From Hordeum vulgare subsp. vulgare (lineage: Eukaryota > Streptophyta > Magnoliopsida > Poales > Poaceae): a DNA stretch of 64,000 bases. The stretch lies in the NCBI RefSeq assembly GCF_904849725.1, contig NC_058522.1, forward strand, positions 433,843,529-433,907,528, given 5' to 3'. Below the pieces are notes generated by a model. It had not been told where the DNA came from, did not search any database, and saw only the letters and a list, made by a program, of their open reading frames with translations. The position numbers were made by a program, and so were the translations under genes. This document shows positions 44,177 to 53,805 of this stretch, one piece after another. How positions within the stretch are numbered: the first letter of the stretch is position 1; each line of letters opens with the position of its first letter.

Positions 44177-45198
44177 ATGGATACTAATCCTTTGAGTGGC
44201 TTGTTCGGGGTATCTTCACCTCGAAGGAAGCACAAAGAGTTGCTCCTCAACCTGCTGCACCTACTGAAAATATTTGCTTTGAATTTCCTTCGGGTATGCT
44301 TGAGAAACTGTTGGCTAATCCTTTTACGGGAGATGGAACATCACATCCAGACTTGCATCTAATCTATGTAGATAAGGTTTGTGGTTTATTTAAGCTTGCA
44401 GATGTGCCCGAGGATGAGGTGAACAAGAAGGTCTTTCCTTTATCTTTGAAGGATAAGGTGTTGACATGGTATAGGCTATGTGATGATACTCGATCATGGG
44501 ACTATAATCGGTTGAAATTGGAATTTCATCAAAAGTTTTATCCTATGTATTTAGTGCATCGTGATCGGAATTATATTTGTAATTTATGGCCTCGTGACAG
44601 AGAAAGCATCTCTCAAGCTTGGGGGAGGCTTAAATCAATGCTATATTCATGCCCCAATCATGAGCTCTCGAGAGAAATTATCATTCAGAACTTCTATGCT
44701 CGGCTTTCTCATGATGATCGCACCATGCTTGACAATTCTTGTACCGGTTCTTTTGTGAAGAGAGATATTGACTTCAAATGGAATTTATTGGAGAGAATTA
44801 AACGCAACTGTGAAGATTGGGATATTGAAGAAGGTAAGGAGTCTGGTATGAATTTCACTTTTGATTGCGTTTAATCCTTTGTTGAGACAAATACTTTTTG
44901 TGACTTTAGCGCTAAGTATGGACTTGACTCTGAGATAGTAGCTTCATTGTGTGAATCCTTTGCTGCCCATATTGATCTCCTCAAAGAGAAGTGGTTTAAA
45001 TATCATCCGCCTTTAGAAGTCAATGTAGTTAAACCCACTCCAGTTGAAGAGAAAGTCATTGCCTATAATGATCCTGTGGTTCCTAGTGCGTACATTGAGA
45101 AACCACCTTTCCCTGTTAGGATAAAGGATCATTCTAAAGCTTCAACTGTGATACGTAGAGGCTACATTAGAACACCTACACCCCCTAAGCAAATTTGA
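44177..45198 (+). pseudogene. gag: Element H gag
   Basis: Starts at ATG 44177 (MDTNPLSGLFG). A frameshift before 44296 leads into the capsid domain (44296-44874), which shows the retrotransposon gag signature: FPLSLKDKVLTWYRL, EFHQKFYPMYLV, ISQAWGRLKSMLYSCPNH, IIIQNFYARLSHDDRTMLD. It is colinear with the gag of B and Z. A stop at 44872 is followed by a linker frame (44947-45198) with KEKWFKYHPPLEVNVVKP up to PTPPKQI, ending at a TGA that is probably a point mutation. No zinc knuckle is visible. The AAGCTTGGGGGAGG string that encodes part of QAWGRL (44615-44628) equals the element's polypurine motif. Confidence 0.85.
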
Positions 45199-45715
45199 GT
45201 TGAATCTAGCATTGCTATCATCAAAGATCTTCTGTCTGAAGAAGTTGAGGGACATAATATTCACTTCTGTGAAGATGCTGCTAGAATTGCTAAACCTCAC
45301 GTTAGAGACAAACATAGGCCTGTTATTGGCATGCCTGTGGTTTCTGTTAAGATAGGAGATCATTTATCATGGTTTATGTGACGTGGGTGCTAGTGTTAGT
45401 GCAATACCTCAATCCTTATACGATGAAATCAAAGATGAGATTGCACATGTTGAGATAGAGCCTATTGATGTCACTATTCATCTTGCCAATAGAGATATTA
45501 TCTGTCGTGTGGGAATTGTTAGGGATGTTGAAGTCTTGTGTGGTAAGGCGAAGTATCCTGCTGATTTCTTCGTTCTTGCTACCGCACAAGATAGCTTTTG
45601 TCCCATCATATTTGGCAGACCTTTTCCCAATACCGTCAATGCTCATATTGACTGTGAGAAGCAAATTGTCACTGTTGGCTTTGAAGGTGTGTCACATGAG
45701 TTCAATTTCTCCTAG
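45199..45715 (+). pseudogene. Element H aspartic protease
   Basis: After the linker stop the frame continues (IKDLLSEEVEGHNIHFC) and shifts near 45375 into 45383-45715. The catalytic region reads CDVGASVSAIPQSLYDEI, with D-V-G in place of D-S/T-G (D-L-G in B), so the variant triad is a family trait rather than random decay. The downstream signature FCPIIFGRPFPNTVNAHIDC corresponds to VIFGRPFLNTAGAVIDC in element B. The protein would cut the gag-pol polyprotein. It ends with a stop after HEFNFS, before the RT region. Confidence 0.8.
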
Positions 45716-47690
45716 TTTGGTAGACAACCTCATGAAAAGGAGTTTCCTAGTAAGGATGAAACTATTGCCTTAGGTTCTGTTGCCGTGCCTCCTACTGATC
45801 CCTTAGAGCAATACTTGCTTGAGAATTAAAATGATATGCGTATGGATGAAAGGGATGAGATCGATAGAGTTGTCTTAGAACAATATCCTATCCTTAAGAA
45901 TAACTTGCCTGTTGAACTGCTTGGGGATCCATCTCCACCAAAGGGTGATCCTGTGTTCGACCTTAAACAGTTGCCTGATACTCTTAAGTAGGCCTATGTT
46001 GATGAAAAAGAGATATATCCTGTTATTATTAGTGCTAGCCTCTCGGAGCATGAAGAAAAGAAGTTACTAAAAACTCCGAGGAAGCACCGTGGTGCTATTG
46101 GATATTCTCTTGATGATCTTAAGGGCATTCGTCCCACTCTATGCCAGCACAAGATCAAAACTGATCCTGAATTCAAACCAGTTGCTGATCATCAAAGGAG
46201 ATTAAATCCTAAGATGAAAGAAGTAGTAAGAAAAGAAATACTAAAGCTCTGGAAGCAGGTATTATCTATCTTGTTGCTCATAGCGATTGGGTGAGTCTGG
46301 TACATTGCGTCCCTATGAAGGAAGGCATTACCGTTGTCCCTAATGATAAGGATGAGTTGATCCCACACAGGATTATTACTGGCTATAGGATGGTGATCGA
46401 TTTTCGGAAATTGAATAAAGCCACCAGGAAAGATCATTACCCTTTGCCTTTTATCGACAAAATGCTAGAAAGGTTGTCCAAACACACACACTTCTGCTTT
46501 CTAGACGGTTATTTTGGTTTCTCCCACATACCAGTTGCACAATCTGATCAGGAGAAAACCATTCACCTGCCCTTTCGGTACCTTTGCTTATAGACGTATG
46601 CCTTTTGGCTTATGTAATGCACCTGCCATCTTTCAAAGATGTGTGATGGCTATATTCTCTGACTTTTGTGAAAAGATTGTCGAGGTTTTCATGGATGACT
46701 TCTCCGTTTCAGAGATGTAAAGACACCAATCTTGTCTTGAATTGGGAGAAGCCCCACTTTATGGTTAATGAAGGCAACGTCTTAGGACATAAAATTTCTC
46801 AAAGAGGTATTGAAGTCGATAAGGCTAAGGTTGTTGCAATCGAGAAAATGCCATACCCCACAGATATCAAAGGTATAAGAAGATTCCTTGGTCATGCTGG
46901 TTTCTATAGAAGGTTCATTAAAGACTTCTCTAAGATTTCTAGGCCTCTTACCAATCTCTTGCAAAAGATATTCCTTCTGTCTTTGACGATGATTGTGAGG
47001 AAGCCTTCGAAATACTTAAGAGGGTTTTGATAACCACACCTATTGTTCAACCACCTGATTGGAACTTGCCTTTTGAGATCATGTGTGATGCTAGTGATTA
47101 TGTTGTTGGTGCAGTTCAAGGGAAAGAGTCGATAAGAAGTTGAATGTTATTCACTACGCTAGTAAAACTCTAGACAGTGCCCAAAGAAACTATGCTACTA
47201 CGGAGAAGGAATTTTAGCAGTCGTGTTTGCATGTGAAAAGTTCAGGTCTTACATAGTTGATTCCAAAGTCACTATTCACATTGATCATGCTGCTATTAAG
47301 TACCTCATGGAGAAGAAGGACGCTAAACCTAGACTTATCAGATGGGTTCTCTTGCTACAAGAATTTGATTTGCACGATGTCGACAGGAAGGGTGTTGATA
47401 ACCTAGTAGTAGATAACTTGTCTAGGTTGGAGAACATTCTTGATGACCCACAACCTATTGATGATAGCTTTCCCGATGAGCAACTGAATATCATCAATGC
47501 TTCACATAGTGCACCGTGGTATGCTGATTATGCAAACTATATCATGGACAAATATATACCACCTAGTTTAACATACCAGCAAAACAAGAAATTCTTCTTT
47601 AACTTGAGACATTACTTTTGGGATGATCCTCACCTTTATAAGGAAGGAGTAGATGGTGTCATTAGATGTTGTGTACCTGAACATGAATAG
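45716..47690 (+). pseudogene. pol: Element H reverse transcriptase and RNase H
   Basis: A broken but recognisable Gypsy-type RT. The N-terminal connection (KTPRKHRGAIGYSLDDLKGI, HKIKTDPEFKP near 46070-46190) is followed after a frameshift by MVIDFRKLNKATRKDHYPLP (46380-46450), FCFLDGYFGFSHIPV and, after another shift, YRRMPFGLCNAPAIFQRCVM. The catalytic motif is FMDDFSV (46690), intact as the MDD variant of YxDD typical of this lineage. Thumb and RNase H connection: VLGHKISQRGIEVDKAKV, RRFLGHAGFYRRFIKDFSKI. RNase H fragments lie around 47090-47330 ([27 protein letters not shown]). At least six frameshifts or stops. It copies element RNA into DNA in intact relatives; this copy is inactive. Confidence 0.9.
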
Positions 47691-48755
47691 GGACAGATCC
47701 TATAGAAGTGTGACTCCGAGGCCTACGGAGGACACCATGCAGGAGATAGAACTGCACACAAGGTATTGCAATCAGGTTTCTATTGGCCCACTCTCTTCAA
47801 GGATGCCCGTATGTTTGTCTTGTCTTGTGACGAATGTCAAAGAATAGGTAATATTAGCAAACGTCAGGAAATGCTTATGAACTATTCACTTGTTGTTGAA
47901 CCATTTGATGTATGGGGCTTTGATTATATGGGACCTTTTCAAAAATCCAATGGGTATACTCACATCCTAGTTGCTATTGATTACGTCACTAAGTGGATAG
48001 AAGCTATCCCCACTAGTAGTGATGATCACAACACTTCTATCAAGATGCTGAAAAAAGTTATCTTTGCTAGATTTGGAGTTCCTAGACATCTAATGACCGA
48101 CGGTGGTCCACACTTAATTCATGGTTCTTTCCGTAAAACGCTTGCTAAGTACGATGTCAACCATAGAATTGCGTCTCCCTACCACCCTCAGTCCAGTGGT
48201 CAAGTAGAGCTCAGCAATAGAGAGATTAAACTGATTCTGCAAAAGACTGTCAATAGGTCTAGAAAGAATTGGTCTAAGAAGCTCGATGATGCATTGTGGG
48301 CTTATAGAACTGCCTATAAGAATCCCATGGGCATGTCTCCGTACAAAATATTGTACGGTAAAGCATGTCATTTACCTCTTGAGCTAGAGCATAAAGCTTA
48401 TTGGGCAATCAAAGAGCTCAACTTTGATTTCAAACTTGCCGGTTAGAAGAGGTTATTTTAAATTAGCTCGCTTGATGAGTGGAGAACTCACGCATATGAG
48501 AATGCTAAGCTGTTCAAAGAGAAGGTTAAGAGGTGGCATGATAAGAGGATACAAAAGCGTGAGTTCAATGTAGGTGATTATGTCTTGCTATATAACTCTC
48601 GTTTAAGATTCTTTAAAGGCAAGCTTCTCTCTAAATGGGAAGGTCCCTATGTTGTTGAGGAAGTATATCGTTCAGGTGCTATCAAGATCTACAACACGGA
48701 AGGTAATTGTCCAAGAGTTGTAAATGGGCAGAGAATCAAGCATTATATCTGAGGT
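47560..48755 (+). pseudogene. Element H integrase
   Basis: The zinc-binding N-terminus is split: the H part before 47700, then CDECQRIGNISKRQEM (47830-47880). The DDE core runs in one open frame 47766-48446: D in WGFDYMGPFQ, D in HLMTDGGPHLIHG and E in SSGQVELSNREIK, with the usual YHPQSSGQVE signature. A stop after FDFKLAG (48444) interrupts the C-terminal part, which continues to about 48750 (FNVGDYVLLYNSRLRFF, GKLLSKWEGPYVVEEVY), the integrase C-terminal fold. No chromodomain follows, consistent with the Athila lineage and not a chromovirus. It joins element DNA to the host genome in intact relatives. Confidence 0.92.
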
Positions 48756-49182
48756 ACTCCCATAAATGTTGAAAGCAATATCATCAATACCATAACTCCA
48801 GAAGAATACCTAAGGGATATTTATCATCCTGTTTCAGACTCCGAAAACGGAGAGGTATGTGATTCGGTAAGAAAACAGAGTCCAAAACTTTTCAAGTAGG
48901 AATTTTTCTCCGTTTTGGAATATTAGAAAAAATACAAAAATTGGAAGTAGTCCGAAAAGTGCGCGAGGAGGCGACAACCTGCATGGCGCGGGCCCACCCC
49001 CTGGTCGCACCGTGAGGACTTGTGGCCACCTCGTGCGCCTCCCGGACTCCGTTTTCGTGCACGGTACTCCTTCTGGTATGAAAAAAATCATTATATATAC
49101 TTCCGTTTGGTCTGACCCCTGCATCACGCAGATTTCTTCTGTTTTTCGTTTCGAGCCTGTTTCTGTGCAGATCTAGATTGCT
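48756..49182 (+). promoter_or_regulatory. Internal LTR-like (U3-like) module of element H
   Basis: Between the integrase and the 3' ORF. It has the same order of blocks as the LTR: a GGAATTTTTCTCCG-type stretch, an A-rich part with AAAAAATACAAAAATTGGAAG, then a GC-rich inverted repeat (48961-49038: GCGCGAGGAGGCGACAA facing TTGTGGCCACCTCGTGCGC). A good TATA box (ATTATATATAC, 49090-49100) follows about 90 bases before ATG 49183. Interpreted as an internal promoter related to LTR U3. Position and composition are seen; promoter function is inferred. Confidence 0.5.
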
Positions 49183-49701
49183 ATGACTTCTCCAAAAGCT
49201 CCGAAGGACAAGATCTTCGAGAAGGTGATCAATCCCTACCTCACGGGAGTGCTGCAACACCCTCAATCTATCGAGTTGCGTGAGGGGATGTTGCACATCC
49301 GTGATGTGGAGGGGCCCAAGAAGACCGGAAGCGTGGAGACGAGGCTCGAAGCAATGGAGCAACAAGTCTTCAAGTGCCAAGGGATGGTGGAGCGTGGATT
49401 CAACACCAACCACATGATGATCACGGAGTTCACCAACAAGCACATGATTGATGCCAATGACATTGGGAAGCAGCTCTCCAGGCTCTATGACAGGGTTGAT
49501 CAACTCCAGGGCCGGATCTATGACCTGCAGAACCAAAACTGTGACTATGAGTATAGATTTAAATCAATATGGTTGGCTGCAGATTTGAGGATTCCGGAGA
49601 CTCGTTCATCTTTCCATGATGGAGCACCTATGCCTTGGAATACAGAGGATCAAACTCATGTTGCAACAACTCCACCATCACCACCAAAGGAAGACAACTG
49701 A
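49183..49701 (+). CDS. Element H 3' ORF, 172 residues, coiled-coil-like, intact
   Basis: Uninterrupted ORF starting at ATG 49183 (MTSPKAPKDKIFEKVINPYL). The middle part (ETRLEAMEQQVFKCQGMVER, then KQLSRLYDRVDQLQGRIYDL) has heptad spacing of hydrophobic residues and is predicted by eye to form a coiled coil. The C-terminus is proline/threonine-rich (TTPPSPPKEDN). No signal peptide or membrane helix. It occupies the place of env or of the Athila extra ORF, but does not resemble the 334-residue ORF in B. It is intact while all pol genes upstream are broken. It is followed after 33 bases by an internal AAGCTTGGGGGAG. Function unknown; possibly a structural or accessory protein. Confidence 0.7.
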   Translation: MTSPKAPKDKIFEKVINPYLTGVLQHPQSIELREGMLHIRDVEGPKKTGSVETRLEAMEQQVFKCQGMVERGFNTNHMMITEFTNKHMIDANDIGKQLSRLYDRVDQLQGRIYDLQNQNCDYEYRFKSIWLAADLRIPETRSSFHDGAPMPWNTEDQTHVATTPPSPPKEDN

Positions 49702-49734
49702 GCATTGGTATGGGCAATCCCCTTGGCTTGTGCC

Positions 49735-49747
49735 AAGCTTGGGGGAG
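49735..49747 (+). other. Internal polypurine-tract-like motif of H
   Basis: AAGCTTGGGGGAG, 33 bases after the stop of the 3' ORF, the same relation as in B (17266-17278). Confidence 0.6.
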
Positions 49748-51222
49748 TTGCCCCGGTATCGTACCACCATCACATCTTTTGCCTTTACCTTTGTTTTAGT
49801 TTTCCTTTTCAGTTTTCTCTTTTTCTAGTAGATTAAAAGTCTTGGTGTTTTAGTCTTGAGTTTTGCTTTGTGTCACCCCCGATGTATTCTTGCTCGTGAG
49901 CCATATAATAAAGAGTGTCTTACTTGAAGGGCTTTGCCTCTTGTCATGATCAAAAGAGTGAGAATAGAACAAAAGCATGAAAGATCATGTAATGATCTTA
50001 TGGGAAGTGATGGCTTCACATATAAAAAGAATGAGGATTGAAACTTGTTGAGGGTAGGCAAACATAGACCTTGGTCATGGTTGCAATTAATAGGAAGTGA
50101 TAAAGAAGGAGAGGTTTACATATAAATATATCATCTCTAACACCATCTATGATTGTGAATACTCACTAAACTATTACATGCCTAGAAGTAGATGTTGGAC
50201 AAGGAAGACAACATAATGAATTGTGTTTGCTTGGCTGTGAACAATGTTATATGATTAGAGATTCCTTAGCATGTGACGATTGCTTCCACCTCATATTAGC
50301 CAAAACTCCTGCACCAAGTAGAGATACTACTTGCGCATCCATAAACCATCAACCCAGTTTTGCCATGAGAGTCCACCATACCTACCTATGGATTGAATAA
50401 GATCCCTCAAGTAAGTTGTCATCGGTGCAAGCAATAAAAATTGCTCTCTAATATGTATGATCTATTAGTCTGTGGAAAATAAGCTTTGTACGAACCTATG
50501 ATGAGGAAGACATAAAAGCGACAGACTGCATAATAAAGTTCTTTATCACATGAGGCAATATAAAGTGACGTTCCTCTTCACTAAGAGGACACCCATCCAA
50601 ACCTCAAAAGCGCATGACAACCTCTGCTTCCCTCTGCGAAGGGCCTATATTGTACCTTTACTTTTTGCCCTTGAAAGAGTCATGGTGATCTTCACCAATT
50701 CCCTATTCCGCCTTTATCTTGGCTGCCATCATATGCTTGGGAAAGATCTATATTCATATGTCAACTTGGACGTAGGCATTCATGAATTATTATTATTGAC
50801 ATTACCCTTGAGGTAAGCAGTTGGGAGGCAAAACTGTAAGCCCCTATCTTTCTCTGTGAACAGCTGAAACTTTGATCTCATGAGTGCAACGTGAGTTGTA
50901 GCAATTGTAGAGAACGAAAGAATGATTGAGTATGTGGATTTTCTTTACAAGCTCTTATTTGACTCTTTCTGATGTTGTGATAAATTGAAATTGCTTCAAT
51001 GACTAAAGTCTATCGGTTGTTACTTCTCGGTAAGGTTCTTAATCCATGCATTACTTTGTGAAGGAATTGTCACTTTAGCATGAGAGATTATATGTTGGTA
51101 TTACAGTTCTGAGCTTGATCATGATGCATGCATGTTCGTATCTTGTTTTGTCGACACCTTGCTCCCTAAACATGTGGACATATTTAGTGAGCTAGGCTTT
51201 CACTTGAGGAAAAGCAAGGTCT
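49748..51222 (+). other. 3' non-coding region of element H
   Basis: About 1.5 kb with no supported gene. It shares conserved blocks with B, including GCTTCCCTCTGCGAAGGGC at 50626-50644. Confidence 0.75.
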
Positions 51223-51235
51223 AAGCTTCGGGGAG
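51223..51235 (+). other. 3' polypurine tract of element H
   Basis: AAGCTTCGGGGAG directly before the 3' LTR start (TTGATACG). Confidence 0.8.
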
Positions 51236-51236
51236 T

Positions 51237-52725
51237 TGATACGTCCATTTTGCATCATGTTTTCGTGTTGATATTTATCGTTTCTTTGGCTGTTATTTCA
51301 CTTCACGGCACTATTCTTATGCCTTTTCTCTCTTATTTTGCAAGGTTTACATGAAGAGGGAGAATGCCGGCAACTGGAATTCTGGCCTGAAAGTGGAACA
51401 ATGTTGAGATACCTATTCTGCGCAACTCCAAACGCCGTAAAATCAATGAGGATTTTTTTCCCGATTTATCAAAAATACTAGGCCGAAGAAGTGCCAGAGG
51501 GGCGCCACGGGGTGGCCACAAGCCTGCACTTGGCCGCGCCATGGGGGCTTGTGGGCACCCTGCTGGCCCACTTGCCCCCCTGTTTTGCTATATGGAGGGT
51601 TTCGTCCAGGAAAAAATCAGGGAGGAGCTTTTTCATGGTTTCGCCGCCACCACGAGGCGGAACTTGAGCAGAACCAATCTAGAGCTCCGGCAGGACGATC
51701 CTGCCGGGGAAACTTCCCTCTCGGAGGGGGAAATCGTCGCCATCGTCATCACCAACACTCCTCTCATCGGAGGGGACTTGTCACCATCAACATCTTCATC
51801 AGCACCATCTCATCTCCAAACCCTAGTTCGTCTCTTGTAACCAATCTCCGTCTCGCGACTCCGATTGGTACTTGTAAGGTTGCTAGTAGTGTTGATTACT
51901 CTTTGTAGTTGATGCTAGTTGGATTACTTGGTGGAAGAGTTGATGTTCAGATCCTTGATGCTACTCATTACCTCTCTGGTCATGAATATAGTTACTTTTG
52001 TTCCTGAGGACATGGGATAAGTCATGCTAATAGTAGTCATGTGAATTTGGTATTCGTTCGGTATTTTGATATGTTGTATGTTGTTTTTCCTCTAGTGGTG
52101 TTATGTGAACGTCGACTACATAACACTTCACCATTATTTGGGCCTAGAGGAAGGCATTGGGAAGTAGTAAATAGATGATGGGTTGCTAGAGTGACAGAAG
52201 TTAAACCCTAATTTATGCGTTGCTTCGTAAGGGGCTGATTTGGATCCACTAGTTTAATGCTATGGTTAGACTTTGTCTTAATTCTTCTTTCGTAGTTGAG
52301 GATGCTTGCAAGAGGGGTTAATCATAAGTGGGATGCTTGTACAAGTAAGGACAGTACCCAAGGGCCGGTCCACCCACATATCAAACTATCAAAGTAACGA
52401 ACGCGAATCATATGAACACGATGAAACTAGCATGACAGAAATTTCCATGTGTCCTCGGGAGCGTTTTTCCTCCTGTAAGACTTTGTCCACGCTTGTCCCT
52501 TGCTACAAAAGGGATTGAGCCACTTTGCTGCACCGTTGCTAATTTTGTTACTTGTTGCTTGCTATGAATCATCTCACCACACAATCACTTGTTACCGACA
52601 ATTTCAGTGCTTGCAGATTTTTCCTTGTTGTAAACCACTTGTCAGATCCTTGTGCTCCTCGTTGGGTTCGACACCCTTACTTACCGAAAGGACTACGATT
52701 GATCCCCTATACTTGTGGGTCATCA
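51237..52725 (+). repeat. 3' LTR of element H (1489 bp)
   Basis: Starts TGATACGTCCATTTTGC and ends TGTGGGTCATCA. Relative to the 5' LTR it lacks part of the GC-rich inverted repeat near 51530 and about 16 bases near 51988. Confidence 0.95.
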
Positions 52726-52730
52726 CCCCC

Positions 52731-53290
52731 CACTTGATACACTAGCCAAGCGGTACTATCGCTCCTAGGGGCGGTACTACCGTCCAACAACTCACCAACC
52801 ACGGTAGTAAGAAAATACTAACGTGCCTACCACTATGGATACAAAAGGATGCGCAAAAAGTCCGACGGATCGGTAGTAAAAAACTACTACCCCCAGAGAG
52901 CGGTAGTACCGCCCATGGAGTGGTAGTAAAAAACTACTACCGTCGTGAGGGCGGTACTGCTGTTGTGCCAACGGTCCCTTTTGCACATACAAGGAAAACA
53001 TGGTTGGAGCTCCATCAGAAGTAGAGGAAAGGTGGTGCAAAAGAAATGTGTACATGTTGATTCCACCCAAACCTTTCCTATGCGGACCCCCTCTTAATAG
53101 TACGGCTTTACTATGACTCAAGTCCACAAAAAGAGAAACGTAGAAAGCAACCATCTTTGAAAGACTCCGAGGGGCATCGAATCATCTTGTGCCTAGTTAT
53201 GAATTATCTGAATGCTCAATGCACACGATTAGTCCGCACAAGCATTGTCATCAATCACTAAAACCACTTAGGGAGAAATATGGCCTAACA
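52731..53290 (-). repeat. Sirevirus I 3' LTR, initial piece (U3) with palindromes
   Basis: Minus strand starts TGTTAGGCCATATTTC at 53290. Between 52965 and 52745 it holds CGGTAGTACCG-type palindromes. Joined in thought with 41936-42546, these lie upstream of the TATA box. Confidence 0.72.
52745..52965. repeat. CGGTAGTACCG palindromes in Sirevirus I LTR
   Basis: GCGGTAGTACCGC at 52900-52912, degenerate copies at 52752-52790, and two GGTAGTAAAAAACTACTACC-type hairpins around 52870 and 52923. Confidence 0.85.
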
Positions 53291-53305
53291 ATCTTCCCCT
53301 TTTAG
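53291..53305 (-). other. Polypurine tract of Sirevirus I
   Basis: Minus strand CTAAAAGGGGAAGAT directly before the LTR start TGTTAG. Confidence 0.7.
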
Positions 53306-53805
53306 GTGGATTGATGACAATACATGATTTGCACAAAAGGATATAGAAATAGCATATGCAAACCCAAAATCTACAAACTAGAGACAGGCTCCCCCTGGAT
53401 GTACGCATACTTTTAGAAAAAAGGATGTGGACTGCCCAGCACACAATCAAAGAAAAGCACTCCCCCTAGATTTTATAGACGACGCACTCCTTGCATCGGA
53501 CTGAATAAACCATAGGCATGGAAGCAAGGCATAGTATGTGAGCATGAAGATAAGGGCACATGATAGTTAGACTCACAAGCTACTAATAAGATGGAATAAT
53601 AATGAGACAATAAAGATAGGAGTGATAGCATATGTCTCGCACCATATGATAAGGAGCGACATCTCATAGTCTCACACACAAAGCATAAATGACCAAAGTT
53701 CAGCAAATAAAGCAACACAGAAAACACGCAAGCAAATCCTACAATCTCTCCCCCTTTGGCACCGGGACACCAATAAGGAAAAGAGGACACCTACGACATA
53801 GGTGG
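53306..53805 (-). other. Sirevirus I region between env-like ORF and PPT
   Basis: No supported ORF. Three more purine blocks with core GGGGGAG on the minus strand lie at 53389-53397, 53462-53469 and 53746-53755, so the 3' PPT is preceded by a series of look-alikes. Confidence 0.6.

Larger units (their letters stand above)
42547..52725 (+). mobile_element. Element H: full-length Athila-type Gypsy
   Basis: Complete plus-strand element of 10.2 kb with perfect target duplication ccccc (42542-42546 and 52726-52730). It has a 5' LTR, tRNA-Asp PBS, gag, protease, RT, RNase H, integrase, an LTR-like internal module, a 172-residue 3' ORF, a 1.5-kb 3' non-coding region, PPT and 3' LTR. Coding parts carry many frameshifts and stops. 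The LTRs differ at 14 of about 225 aligned bases at their start (by eye), and the 3' LTR has small deletions in the GC-rich region and near 51990. The integrase has no chromodomain. Confidence 0.95.
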
